Of a stretch of 64,000 nt of DNA, positions 1-10,605 are shown piece by piece. The number at the start of each line of letters is the position of its first letter. Positions within the stretch are counted from its first letter, which is position 1. The position numbers and the translations under genes are program-made. Source of the DNA: Saposhnikovia divaricata (Eukaryota > Streptophyta > Magnoliopsida > Apiales > Apiaceae); assembly GCA_036435485.1 (NCBI GenBank), contig CM071594.1, forward strand, positions 195,948,216-196,012,215. The letters run 5' to 3'. The notes under the pieces are model-generated. The model was not told where the DNA came from and made no database searches. It saw only the letters and a list, made by a program, of their open reading frames with translations.

Positions 1-203
1 CAAACTCCACTAAATTATCAACACTTCTTTCGATAAATTATGTAACTTGCATATGTCATAAATTTTTTAATCAAAATTTTCTTAGAGCATCTACAACCCA
101 TCATGCTATTTTGGTATGATTTCTTTCAAATAAACACAAAATACAAATTTACAATTTTTATAATACATAATACGCAATTTTCAGTTTATCATATCAACTA
201 TCA
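1..203. other. AT-rich flank left of the nested retrotransposon
   Basis: No gene or clear element is seen here. The last five bases (199-203, TATCA) are the left target-site duplication of the large copia element that starts at 204. The matching copy is at 21119-21123. Confidence 0.6.
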
Positions 204-460
204 TGTTAGGTGCCTTGAAATTGTAGCCGCCGTCGCCGGACTTGACTGTAGCCACCGGACTTGACTTATGTAGCCGTCGGCGGCCACCTACCACATCACC
301 TACCACACCTAACCCCTTAGATTGTGTCTATAAATAGAAATGCATGTAAAGACTGTGATAAATCTGAACATCTGAAAAAATCTGAAATCTGTTTATCCTC
401 AAGATAAGTATAAATTATTTCTCTTCTGCATATATCATCTTTCTTGCTTCCGTTATAACA
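204..460 (+). repeat. 5' LTR of the outer copia element
   Basis: This 257-bp LTR begins TGTTAGG and ends ATAACA. It matches 20864-21118 with scattered substitutions and small indels in its GC-rich first third and near its end. A TATA box (TATAAATA, 329-336) marks the likely promoter. The opposite copy has the same box at 20970-20977. Confidence 0.93.
329..336 (+). promoter_or_regulatory. LTR TATA box of the outer copia element
   Basis: TATAAATA lies about 125 bp before the LTR end and is conserved in the 3' LTR. It is the expected position for retrotransposon transcription to start. This is inferred from motif and position only. Confidence 0.55.
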
Positions 461-463
461 AAC

Positions 464-475
464 TGGTATCAGAGC
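464..475 (+). other. Primer-binding site (initiator tRNA-Met type), outer copia
   Basis: TGGTATCAGAGC lies three bases after the LTR end. It is the standard plant copia primer-binding sequence, complementary to the 3' end of initiator tRNA-Met. Confidence 0.9.
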
Positions 476-547
476 TAGGTTGAAGCTGCTGTTTTCTTTT
501 CGAAAATTTTCACCGGAATTTTTTCAAGCTCGCTGGAGAAGACGACA

Positions 548-777
548 CTGTTCAGGCGAAGTTACTGTTCATCGCCGGAGAAGACAACACTGTTTAGGCG
601 GAGTTACTGTTCATCACTGGAGAAGAAGGCATTGTTCATCACCGGAGAAGAAGGTACTGTTCATACAGTACTATTCATATGGCACTGTTCATATGACACT
701 GTTCATACGGCACTGTTCATACGACACTGTTCATAAGGTACTGTTCATACAGCACTGTTCATACGGTACTGTTCACG
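548..777 (+). repeat. Leader array of about 14 ACTGTTCAT-type repeats
   Basis: The untranslated leader between primer-binding site and gag carries roughly 14 copies of a motif close to ACTGTTCATAC, spaced about 14 bp apart from 655 onward and more widely before that. An open frame runs through it from 480, but the real gag start is more likely the ATG at 798, where copia gag homology begins. Confidence 0.8.
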
Positions 778-797
778 TATACGGTTCTGGGAGAAAG

Positions 798-1297
798 ATG
801 TCTGGTGGTATTAACGTTAAGGTCGACAAATTTACTAGGAGAAATAGTTTCGGTCTGTGGCAAATCAAGATGCGTGCCTTGTTAAAGCAACAGGGGCTCT
901 GGGCGCCGTTGAACACAAAAACGGCTGCTTCTGGAAGCGCTGAGATGGCCAATCTCGAAGAAAAGGCACACTCAACAATTCTGTTGTGCCTTGCAGATGA
1001 TATTATTACTGAAATTGCGGAGGAGGATACCGCGTCTGGTTTATGGTTAAAGCTTGAAAGTCTCTACATGACAAAGTCTTTAACAAATAAGTTGCTTCTG
1101 AAGCAACGTCTGTTCAGTCTGCGAATACAGGAAGGTATGCCTCTTCGAGATCACTTAGATCAATTAAACACAATTTTATTAGAATTGCGTAATATTGATG
1201 TTAAAGTTGAAGATGAGGATGCTGCTTTGATTCTGTTAGTTTCTTTACCATTATCGTATGAGAACTTTGTGCAATCGTTTATTGTTGGTAAAGATAC
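798..1297 (+). pseudogene. gag: Outer copia gag, N-terminal part (interrupted)
   Basis: This segment encodes the first 166 or so residues of a copia gag protein, the particle-forming capsid of the retrotransposon. The sequence has the typical UBN2-type opening (K-F-x-R-x-N-F-G-L-W-Q-I-K-M near residues 10-25) and the later leucine-rich segment. I start it at the ATG at 798 rather than the upstream open frame, because the residues before it are translated leader repeats. It breaks off at 1297 where the gypsy element inserted. The frame resumes at 8425 without shift once the 5-bp duplication is discounted. Confidence 0.85.
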
Positions 1298-2895
1298 TGT
1301 TTACACTAAAACACGCAAGCGTACGTGGTCACAAGTAATATAGATAGAAGTCAAGTTCGTTCCCACAGAGATCTGGTTATGGTTTTAATTCAGTAGATGT
1401 ACTTATGCAACAATGTGTGATTATTATTCACTGCTAAGACAAATAACAATTTTGGGTTTTGATTATCTAAATTAAACTAAGATGCAAATTATTAAACTAA
1501 GAATTACTTAACTAATGAGAATTAAAATCTAATTACTTATGCAAGATAAACCATGGGATCCTAACTTCATTAAATACTTCGCTTAGATCTGACGCCTTTA
1601 ATCACTATATGTAATGGTTATGATATCTGATCGGATAACACGAAACAAGTATACGCTACTTCTCAGTATACGAATACCAAACTACCCATACATCCACAAA
1701 AGAGATAGAAGATGAATAGACACCAATTATGCTTAGACCCTATATGTCTATAGAATTTGAAAACATAACGGTTGAAGAGAAAGTTATCCATAAAGATCAC
1801 ACAGGGCAATATAAGTATTCTCATCTCATACTACGAATCATGTTGATAAACAATCATGAACCTATGCTAGCATGGCAAGTTCTAAATCTCAAGATCCACT
1901 TTCACTTCACAAGAGATTAACAAATTAGATGTTAGCTACGCATCTAACAATAAGCATAACCATACGAGGATATCAGATATACATCACACACAGTTCTTTA
2001 AAGCAATCAAAATACTAAAGCTCCATAAATAAATCAGTTAGAATCCCATGACAACGATTAGTTCATAATCGAACCTCTCGTCATCATAGGATCTGATGAA
2101 ACCATGATAAAAACAAAGTATGAAAAGATACAAATAAAACTAAGTAATTGATATGTAATGATGTGTGTTTTTTTCTGTCCCCCAAGATATGTATTTATAG
2201 CCCCAAGTTGCCTCTCCATCAAGCAATTACCATATTAGAATTGGAATAGGAGTATGGCAATTTCCGTTCTTGAACGAGAATATAATTGCAAATTCCATGT
2301 GTAGATCTAATTCTGAAATGTTCTAGCCGCCCAGAGCAATTACCATACTTATTAGAAGTAGGAATTCTGGCAATTTCCTGTTTAGAATTGAATTCTGGCA
2401 ATTTCTGTTGATTCTGTTTTGAAGGAAAATTCTCTTCAATAATTCTGGACTGCGGACCACCTTAGAATGATAGAAAATTCCGTTATCTTCGCATGGGCAG
2501 TTGAATCGTCCAAAACGGACTTGTAGAACTCAAGATATGGCCAAAACAAAAATCAGAAATTCTGGCTGATTTTTCACCCGCTGACTGCTACTGTTCATGC
2601 GCATCCGTTACTGTTCATGCGCGTCCGTTACTGTTCATTTCGCTGATTTTGCTCTATTTTCTTCGTTTTAACTCCGATTTTCATTTCGTTTCTTCCGGCT
2701 TTCTCGTAATTTGATGTACTGTTATTCTTTAAGCTCAAAACCCACCATTTAAGCATGGAAAACATCATCCCACATCCGACTCTTATTCCTGCACAAATTC
2801 ACTAAAAACACATCAAAAACACCACATACTTGAGTTCAAGTCATCAATTCAAGCCGATACGAAGCATTCCAAGTGGATATAACATCCACTTATCA
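1298..2895 (-). repeat. 3' LTR of the gag-only gypsy element
   Basis: This 1598-bp LTR is nearly identical to 6812-8419, with only scattered differences by eye. The minus-strand TATA box (TATAAATA) is at 2192-2199. Three ACTGTTCAT motifs occur at about 2589-2640. Small open frames inside, such as 1729-1920, recur in the other LTR and have no recognisable product. Confidence 0.92.
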
Positions 2896-2908
2896 CACCC
2901 CCAAACTT
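2896..2908 (-). other. Polypurine tract of the gypsy element
   Basis: On the minus strand this reads AAGTTTGGGGGTG directly before the 3' LTR. It is a form very common in Athila/Tat-type elements and primes plus-strand DNA synthesis. Confidence 0.8.
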
Positions 2909-3731
2909 AAACCGATGTTTGTCCTCAAGCATAACAATTATAACTATATACAACTAACTAGTACCACTTCCGTAGGTGATCACGGTTGCATTTGGCATAT
3001 GCAATAAGCCCTTTAAATCCCTAGGTAGCCCTAGTGGACGAGTAAGGTCTCGTGAGGGCCTATAGTGAATGTACCCACAAAATCCAATGCAATGCAATGC
3101 ATGAATGCAACTAATATGAAAATGCAATTAATCTAGTACTAATATCCTACCATACCTTCAAATCCTCTCATGCCATATCAACTTAAGAATCAAAGTAAAT
3201 ACGCAATGTCTTGGTGTCGAAAGTGCAAGTATTCACATAGTCTACTCAATGAACATGCATAAGTTCTCACAAGTCCATGTCAAGTGTAAGAATAAGTTAG
3301 TAAACATGCTAAGCCTACAAGAGTACATCTTTGAGACAAAACTCGGGATCTCATACGCAAAAACAAGCAAACACTCACAATCCACTCACAAAAGAATATT
3401 CACTCAAGAACAAGGGTAAGTGTATCACTCAATTCCAACAAAATAATAAGCATGCTTGACATTTGGTATCAATCTAACTCTTAACACAACATACATCAAT
3501 GACGATAATCAAAAGGTCTTTATTTGGGTTGTAACGGGGCTAGGGACAAGGTATGTCAAATAAGCCAAAACAGGTAAAGTGTCAAAAGCTAGTACGAACT
3601 TATAATAAATCATCCACAACCACCTATTTTTCCCCCACATAATTTATTATTTTTCTTCCAACAAAAACGCTCGACTAGTCGACTAAAGTAGGATCACAAC
3701 AAACACAAACATGCTCTCATAATATAACTTT

Positions 3732-3770
<39 letters not shown>

Positions 3771-4788
3771 CGAGAGCTAAAGCAACAATAATATAGACAA
3801 TAACAATGATCCCACGATTTTATTACACATGCCGACTATCAAGCAACAACCAAACCCAAATTTCAATATTTCCCCCAAAATTATGACCAACAATAAACCC
3901 CTCCTTGCACACCTTATTACTCCCTTAAGCACCCTACTAGCCTTTGACAATGTGGGTTCAAATTAATGTAAGGCCAATACAAGAAAAAGGTCTAGGCAAG
4001 TAATGTGGTATGTCACCGAAAAAATAGGATTAAGCTCAACGGGTTAACTAATTGATCATGTAAACATGGTGTGGTAATATGGGAAAATATGCGGTTAATC
4101 CTAAATGCCTTTATCATTTTAATCGTCAATTAATGTCATGCGTTTCAAGAAAGATCTCAAACAACTGCTAGCAATGCAAACAATCCGTGGACACTCAAGC
4201 AAACGAATAAAATTGCAACAAATGCAATATGGCTCAAAAGCTCACTTGGTAGGAAAACATAATCAATCCCAAGCAAAAACCTCTCTAAGCCCCTACTTGT
4301 ATTCAAAGCATGCAAACTAAATCAACTTGCACATATTCATGTCCTTCTAATTACTTACAACATTCAATAAGTCTACTAGCTTCAACTTACTAGTGTATGT
4401 GTGTGCACAAGAACAAAGCATATCACTTCTCAATCAAAAAGCGTCAACAACAAAATTCCTATCAAGCATGGGTGCAAATGCAAACTATTATGAACTCACA
4501 TGATATATAAAAACAGAATGTCCTATATGAAACAAACGTAGATATCACGAACATAAATGCATAATTTACTAATACTAATATGCAAAGTATGAAATCCTAC
4601 ATGAACACATAATACAACAACTACTAATCCCCCAAACCACCCCCAAACTTAAAATATTCAATGTCCTCATTGAATGGAAGTAAATACGAGGGAAAGTAGA
4701 GAACATACCAGTATACAACAATGCTTGGGTTGCCTCCCAAGAAGCGCTTCTTTAACGTCAATAGCTTGACGTTACTTCTAAGCCTCCA
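2909..4788 (-). other. Non-coding 3' interior of the gypsy element
   Basis: No conserved protein is visible in about 1.9 kb, where a full gypsy element would carry pol. There is a homopolymer-rich stretch of T runs broken by C near 3728-3770. I see no RT or integrase motif in any frame. Confidence 0.6.
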
Positions 4789-5520
4789 TTAAGGATGATA
4801 ATAGTTTGCCTGGTCCTCTCTTCGTGAGACTTCATCGTCATCACGGCGGCACACTTTCTGCTCCTTCTCCTCGCTTGGCCTACTCGTATAACAACTATGT
4901 CGAATTCCAATGCCTTCATCTGTTGACCCAAAATTTGTCAATTTGTAGAACAACATACACTCGCAGGCTTCGCTTGAATATAATGGAGGAGGGTAGATGT
5001 AAGTTGCTGAAGCCTTTGGTTCCTCAACGAGAACTTCCTCCATTGGCTCTAATGCGCTACCTCCATATTTATAATCTGAGACAAGTAGAAGACCTGAATC
5101 TTTCCCATGGTCATCAGCCTCTTGGTACTCACATACCAATTCTCGAAATTTGTGTAGCTCACCAGTGTCTGTCCCAAATAGTGCCCTTTCCAAATCATCC
5201 ACCATCCTAACATGATCAAATTCCTTACATGGCTTGTGAACACTCACCTCACCTTGGAATTTGTCTTCCTCAAGAAAAGACTCAATTGTACTACCCTCAA
5301 GATTTGACCATGAAACAACCTCATCAAACAGCACCTTAGAATCCCAGAGATCAGCCAAGCCGAGCGACTCACACTCTTCCTCCTCATCACTATCCACCAC
5401 AGGTTCTGACAAAATAGAATTTTCTTCTTTTTCTATAGGATCCTGATCATGAATTCCTTCTTCATCCTCAATTACTGAATTCTGATCGTTCGTGACTTTT
5501 CCAGATCTGAGCGTTATGAC
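4789..5520 (-). pseudogene. Continuation of gypsy gag after a frameshift
   Basis: This open stretch is entered from the gag frame by a one-base shift near 5514-5520. It begins with the L-R-S-G-K motif (around 5497-5512) that in Athila/Tat-type elements follows the gag zinc region and precedes protease. It continues with an acidic segment (D-S-D-E-E-E-E) and ends in a basic, charged stretch. No protease D-T/S-G motif is present. The ATG-like start sometimes assigned near 5412 would be a TTG and has no support. The part is best read as the tail of a longer, now broken gag-type polyprotein. Confidence 0.6.
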
Positions 5521-6677
5521 TTAACCTGCTCCATGCCATCTTGTTTTCCTGGATTCACCTCTGTGTCACTATGAAGAACTCCCTGCGGTCCGTTGAGAAA
5601 GGCACTTGCAATTTGCTCAATCTGATTCTCCACTGTCTTGAGAGATGCCGCCTGACTTTCAATCATCAACCTCAATTCATCCAATTCAGATTTTTCATTT
5701 GAAGATTGACCATCATCCCCATGAAACTATTGCTGCTGAAAATCTTGATTGTTGCTCCAGCCGAAATTAGGATGATAGGTGGCTGGAGCTGGTTGCGAAG
5801 GTTGCTGGAAGTTGCTCACAAACTGTGCCGATTCAGAAGATATGGCACATTGACTCGTCTCATGCGCGCCCTCACATAGCTCACAAACACTAGCAACTTG
5901 AGGCACCCCATGCTTTGACATAAAATCCAATTTCTTATTAAGTGCCTCTAGCTGAGCTGCTAGAGTTGTGACTGTATGAACTTCCAGAATTCCTGCTAAT
6001 TTGCCTTGCGAAAATCTCTGACTTGGATTCTGGTATTCATTCGCAGCCATCATCTCAATTAGCTCATAAGCTTTCGCATAGCTCTTAGCCCATAAAGCTC
6101 CACCTGATGCTACATCTAGCATGGGTCTTGATTGTGCACCCAAACCATTATAAAAGCAGTTAATCACCATCCACTCAGGCATCCCATGATGTGGACACTT
6201 CCTTAGCATCTCCTTATATCGCTCCCAAGCCTCGCACAAAGATTCTTCAGACTGCTGTGAAAATTGAGTAATAGCGTTCCTGATTGCTACGGTCTTTGCC
6301 ATGTGGAAAAATTTAGTGAGAAATTTCTGAGCAAGATCCTCCCAAGTAGTAATAGAACCGGCTGGTAGAGAGTGCAACCAGCCCTTAGCTTTATCCCTCA
6401 AAGAGAATGGGAAAAGCCTTAATTTGATAGCATCTTCCGACACCCCGTTGATCTTGAAAGTGTCGCAGATCTCAATGAAATTCCTGATGTGCATGTTAGG
6501 ATCTTCAATCGGAGCACCCCCAAACTGAATTGAGTTCTGCACCATCTGAATTATGCTAGGCTTGATTTCGAAAGTATTAGCTGTAATAGCTGGCCTGACA
6601 ATGCTAAATTGGATGTCCTTGATCTTTGGTTAAGAATAATACATCAATGCTTTCGCTGCTGTTGCTGGTTCTTCCAT
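5514..6677 (-). pseudogene. gag: Ty3/gypsy gag with two in-frame stops
   Basis: This is the retrotransposon gag capsid gene. The retrotrans_gag core is clear: W-L-H-S-L-P near residue 100, then a segment with F-F-H-M-A-K, an E-x-W-E-R-Y-K-E-M-L motif and C-F-Y-N-G-L, followed by a proline/glutamine-rich linker. The natural start is the ATG at 6677, in frame with the longest open part (5727-6545). A TAA at 6630-6632 and a TAG at 5727-5729 interrupt the frame. Reading past the TAG gives a coiled E-N-Q-I-E-Q-I-A segment, and the frame then stops at 5514-5516, where a shift leads into the next part. The copy is therefore dead as a gag source. Confidence 0.85.
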
Positions 6678-6787
6678 TGCTACCTGCAACACATAAAACT
6701 AAACAACTATGTAAGAAACAATCCGAGTCAGTGAACTCTAACGACCACTATTGACAAGCACATAAACTAAAAATAAAACACCGATGA

Positions 6788-6805
6788 TCCCCGGCAGCGG
6801 CGCCA
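6788..6805 (-). other. Primer-binding site (tRNA-Asp type) of the gypsy element
   Basis: The minus strand reads TGGCGCCGCTGCCGGGGA six bases inside the 5' LTR. This is one base away from the usual tRNA-Asp primer site of Athila-type elements and supports placing the element in that branch. Confidence 0.8.
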
Positions 6806-6811
6806 AAAACT

Positions 6812-8419
6812 TGTTTACACTAAAACATGCAAGCGTACGTGGTCACAAGTAATATAGATAGAAGTCAAGTTCATTCCCACGGAGATATGGTTATGGTTTT
6901 AATTCAGTAGATGTGCCTATGCAACAATGTATGATTATTATTCACTGCTAAGACAAATAACAATTTTGGATTTTGATTATCTAAATTAAACTAAGATGCA
7001 AATTATTAAACTAAGAATTACTTAACTAATGAGAATAAAAATCTAATTACTTATGCAAGATAAACCATGGGATCCTAACCTCATTAAATACTTCGCTTAG
7101 ATCTGACGCCTTTAATCACTATATGCAATGGTTATGATATCTGATCGGATAACACGAAACAAGTATACGCTACTTCTCAGTATACGAATACCAAACTACC
7201 CATACATCCACAAAAGAGATAGAAGATGAATAGACACCAATTATGCTTAAACCCTATATGTCTATAGAATTTGAAAACATAACGGTTGAAGAGCAAGTTA
7301 TCCATAAAGATCACACAGGGCAATATAAGTATTCTCATCTCATACTACGAATCATGTTGATAAACAATCATGAACCTATGCTAGCATGGCAAGTTCTAAA
7401 TCCCAAGATCCACTTTCACTTCACAAGAGATTAACAAATTAGATGTTAGCTACGCATCTAACAATTAAGCATAACCATACGAGGATATCAGATATACATC
7501 ACACACAGTTCTTTAAAGCAATCAAAATACTAAAGCTCCATAAATAAATCAGTTAGAATCCCATGACAACGATTAGTTCATAATCGAACCTCTCGTCATC
7601 ATGGGATCTGATGAAACCATGATAAAAACAAAGTATGAAAAGATACAAATAAAACTAAGTAATTGATATGTAATGATGTGTGTTTTTTTCTGTCCCCCAA
7701 GATATGTATTTATAGCCCCAAGTTGCCTCTCCATCAAGCAATTACCATATTAGAATTGGAATAGGAGTATGGCAATTTCCGTTCTTGAATGAAAATATAA
7801 TTGCAAATTCCATGTGTAGATCTGATTCTGGAATGTTCTAGCCGCCCAGAGCAATTACCATACTTATTAGAAGTAGGAATTCTGGCAATTTCCTGTTTAG
7901 AATTGAATTCTTGCAATTTCTGTTGATTCTGTTTTGAAGGGAAATTCTCTTCAATATTTCTGGACTCCGGACCACCTTAGAATGATAGAAAATTCCGTTA
8001 TCTTCGCATGGGCAGTTGAATCGTCCAAAACGGACTTGTAGAACTCAAGATATGGCCAAAAAAAAAATCAGAAATTCTGGCTGATTTTTCACCCGCTGAC
8101 TGCTACTGTTCATGCGCATCCGTTACTGTTCATGCGCGACCGTTACTGTTCATTTCGCTTATTTTGCTGATTTTGCTCTTTTTTCTTCGTTTTAACTCCG
8201 ATTTTCATTTCGTTTCTTCCGGCTCTCTCGCAATTTGATGTACTGTTATTCTTTAAGCTCAAAACCCACCATTTAAGCATGGAAAACATCATCCCACATC
8301 CGACTCTTATTCCTGCACAAATTCACTAAAAACACATCAAAAACACCACATACTTGAGTTCAAGTCATCAATTCAAGCCGATACGAAGCATTCCAAGTGG
8401 ATATAACATCCACTTATCA
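6812..8419 (-). repeat. 5' LTR of the gag-only gypsy element
   Basis: This 1608-bp LTR is the partner of 1298-2895. The minus-strand TATA box TATAAATA is at 7707-7714. Three ACTGTTCAT motifs lie near 8102-8153. Its outer end abuts the GATAC duplication at 8420-8424. Confidence 0.92.
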
Positions 8420-8424
8420 GATAC

Positions 8425-9057
8425 TATTTCTCTAGAGGAGGTTAGATCTTCTCTTCATTCTAGAGAGCTGCGCCATAAGGCGGCTGGTACAGGTGCAGAT
8501 AATCATGCTGTTGGGTTGGTAGCTAGCGGGAGTACCGGACATGGAAAGTCGGGGAAGTATAAATCAAAGAAACCAGCTTGTAAGGGTTTGAGAGCTAATG
8601 ATGTCTGTAATTACTGTAAAGAGAAGGGACACTGAAAATCTGACTGTCCCAAGAAAAGGAAGCAACAGGATAAATTGGTGGATACTGCTGCAGGAACTGC
8701 TGCTGTAGCTGATGCCAATTCCGAAGAAGATATTGCTCTAGTTGCTATCAAGGACACGCATCACTCTGATGTGGATCCTTGACTCTGGAGCATCTTACAA
8801 TATATGTCCGCGCAGGGAGTGGTTCACAACCTATGAAAAAGTAGACGGTGGAAAAATTTCTATGGCTAAAAGTTTTGTTTGTGAGACTGTTGGAATAGGC
8901 TCGATTAAAGTTCGGACACATGATGGTAATTTCTGCACATTGAATGATGTTAGGCATGTTCCACTTATGACGAAGAATCTGATATCTCTAAGTATGTTAG
9001 ACAACAAGGGTTTCAGTTTTAAAGGTGAAGGTGGAGTTTTACATGTCCACAAGGGTT
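8425..9057 (+). pseudogene. Outer copia gag end (zinc knuckle) and protease, broken
   Basis: This piece continues the outer element's gag. A CCHC zinc knuckle begins near 8609 but has a TGA in the position normally held by tryptophan just after its histidine (8634-8636). The copia protease follows with its W-I-L-D-S-G active-site motif near 8770-8787 and the N-L-I-S-L-S segment typical of its C-terminal part. A further stop and frame change separate the nucleocapsid and protease parts (the first frame ends at about 8782). The reading frame ends at 9057 where the Sirevirus inserted. Confidence 0.82.
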
Positions 9058-10285
9058 TGAAAAACAACACCTAGAGGGGGGTGAATAGGTGTTTATGGCT
9101 AACAATGCTTAGTTATGACCTGTTTTGAAAATTACCAGAAACAGCTTGTTGTTTGTAATAACACAGTTTACAAATGGCACGCTGTTTGTGTCTAATATGC
9201 AATGCAGAATGAAATAAACAGTAAGCAAAATGTGACACACGCTCTTTTAGCCAGGTTCGACCCCTAAGCCCCTATGGTCTACGTCCTGGTCCCTTACCAA
9301 ACTTGGTAAGAGAATATATTACTGATCAACTATAAACCGATTACAAGATACAACAATATATCTCCCTTACACCCTTATACTTACAAATGGCTTGTTGTTT
9401 CCTGTGCTGAACTAACCCTCTAAGTAATACTTCCCAAGTATACTTTTCTTGTATAGCTCGACTCACCCTAAACTTGAAGCCAACCTTGTACAGCAACAAA
9501 TAGATACAATTTGAACAATACAAATGTTTGAATGTTACAACTCAATCTATGACCCTCTGAATATATAGATATATACGAATGTAATGGGTTGAAAGATTGA
9601 AAAGGATTTTGCAATGAAAGCTTGTAGTTGTTTGTGTATCTTGTTTTTCTGCACTTCGCTGGATCATTAAGAACTGACCAAGTTCAGTCCTTAAATAGGA
9701 AAATAAGAAACTTGAAAAATCATTCTTTGAGGAAATTTTCCAACGGTACAAAAATGAACCGTTTAGAGATGATATGTTTGTTTAAAGAATTTGAGAAAGC
9801 TTTGTGTCTCAACTGATGGAGAAGAAGAAGAACGTGTATGGAGAGAATAAAAGCCATCATGAGAGTCATGTGTTTGTTTAAAGTAGAGGTGTGGTGTGTC
9901 ATTAAATTAATGAAAAGTAGAACTTTACTTTTCTTAATTTAACTCAAGGAATATGTTTGTCTCCCTATATGTATATGATATGATCGTTTGCATATTTAAT
10001 TATACTCAGAGGGCCCTTACAAATATTCCTAATAATGTATACACTTGATGTTCTCTGATTTCTTGATATTCGGTAAAACTGCCAGAACGAAGTCAGCATG
10101 CTGTATTGTGAAACTGGTACGCCATTTTTACAAATGGCTTGCTGTTTGATACAGACTGATTATTTAATCAGTATGCTATGTTCCCTGCAAAACAAGTTAG
10201 AACATACACATATGGCAGGCTGTTTTATATCTGAAAATAAGCCAAATGGCTTTCTATTTGTTATCATCAAAACCTAGGAGTTTCA
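9058..10285 (-). repeat. 3' LTR of the Sirevirus-type element
   Basis: This 1228-bp LTR matches 17977-19206 with scattered substitutions. It carries several copies of the element's repeated TGGC-NN-GCTGTTT motif, for example near 9173-9187 and 10134-10147. Short open frames inside it are present in both LTRs and have no recognisable product. Confidence 0.92.
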
Positions 10286-10300
10286 ATCTCCCCCTTTTTG
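10286..10300 (-). other. Polypurine tract of the Sirevirus-type element
   Basis: The minus strand reads CAAAAAGGGGGAGAT directly before the 3' LTR, the typical Sirevirus/copia form. Confidence 0.85.
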
Positions 10301-10605
10301 ATGATTACAACCAATTTAGGAGAATTTTAATACTCCCCCTAAATCCCTGCACTCAATGTTAGATATAAAACAATAATAATTAAATAGAAGTATGTAGCCA
10401 CTTAACACATTCATAGAACCATAAAACCAGCAATATCCAACAAAACACTTAAGCATCAAGGTTCACATAGGTTCACATAAGCTGAAAATTAAAGACATAA
10501 TTCAGACCAGACAAGTTCACATGTTGATATTCGGACCAAAACAAGACAAGTTCAGATTTAACATAAATAATTCTCCAAATTTTCTCCCCCTTAATTCATC
10601 AAAAA

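Larger units (their letters stand above)
1298..8419 (-). mobile_element. Gag-only Ty3/gypsy retrotransposon (TR-GAG/LARD-like) inside the outer copia
   Basis: This minus-strand LTR element has a perfect duplication GATAC (1293-1297 and 8420-8424), LTRs of about 1.6 kb (1298-2895 and 6812-8419, TG...CA ends), a tRNA-Asp-type primer-binding site and a G-rich purine tract. The 3.9-kb interior encodes only a gypsy gag (5514-6677) and its continuation (4789-5520). I see no protease, RT, RNase H or integrase. It therefore must have moved using proteins from another element. The architecture matches the class of plant elements described as TR-GAG or large retrotransposon derivatives, related by gag and primer site to the Athila/Tat branch (inference). 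Confidence 0.9.

Noticed and set aside
480..797. N-terminal extension of the outer copia gag
   Set aside because: The codons translate leader repeats into V-H-x-x-L-F-I-type peptide. Copia gag homology begins at the ATG at 798.
1729..1920. 63-codon ORF repeated at 7243-7434
   Set aside because: The two are copies only because they lie in the two LTRs of one gypsy element. No motif or start context supports a protein.
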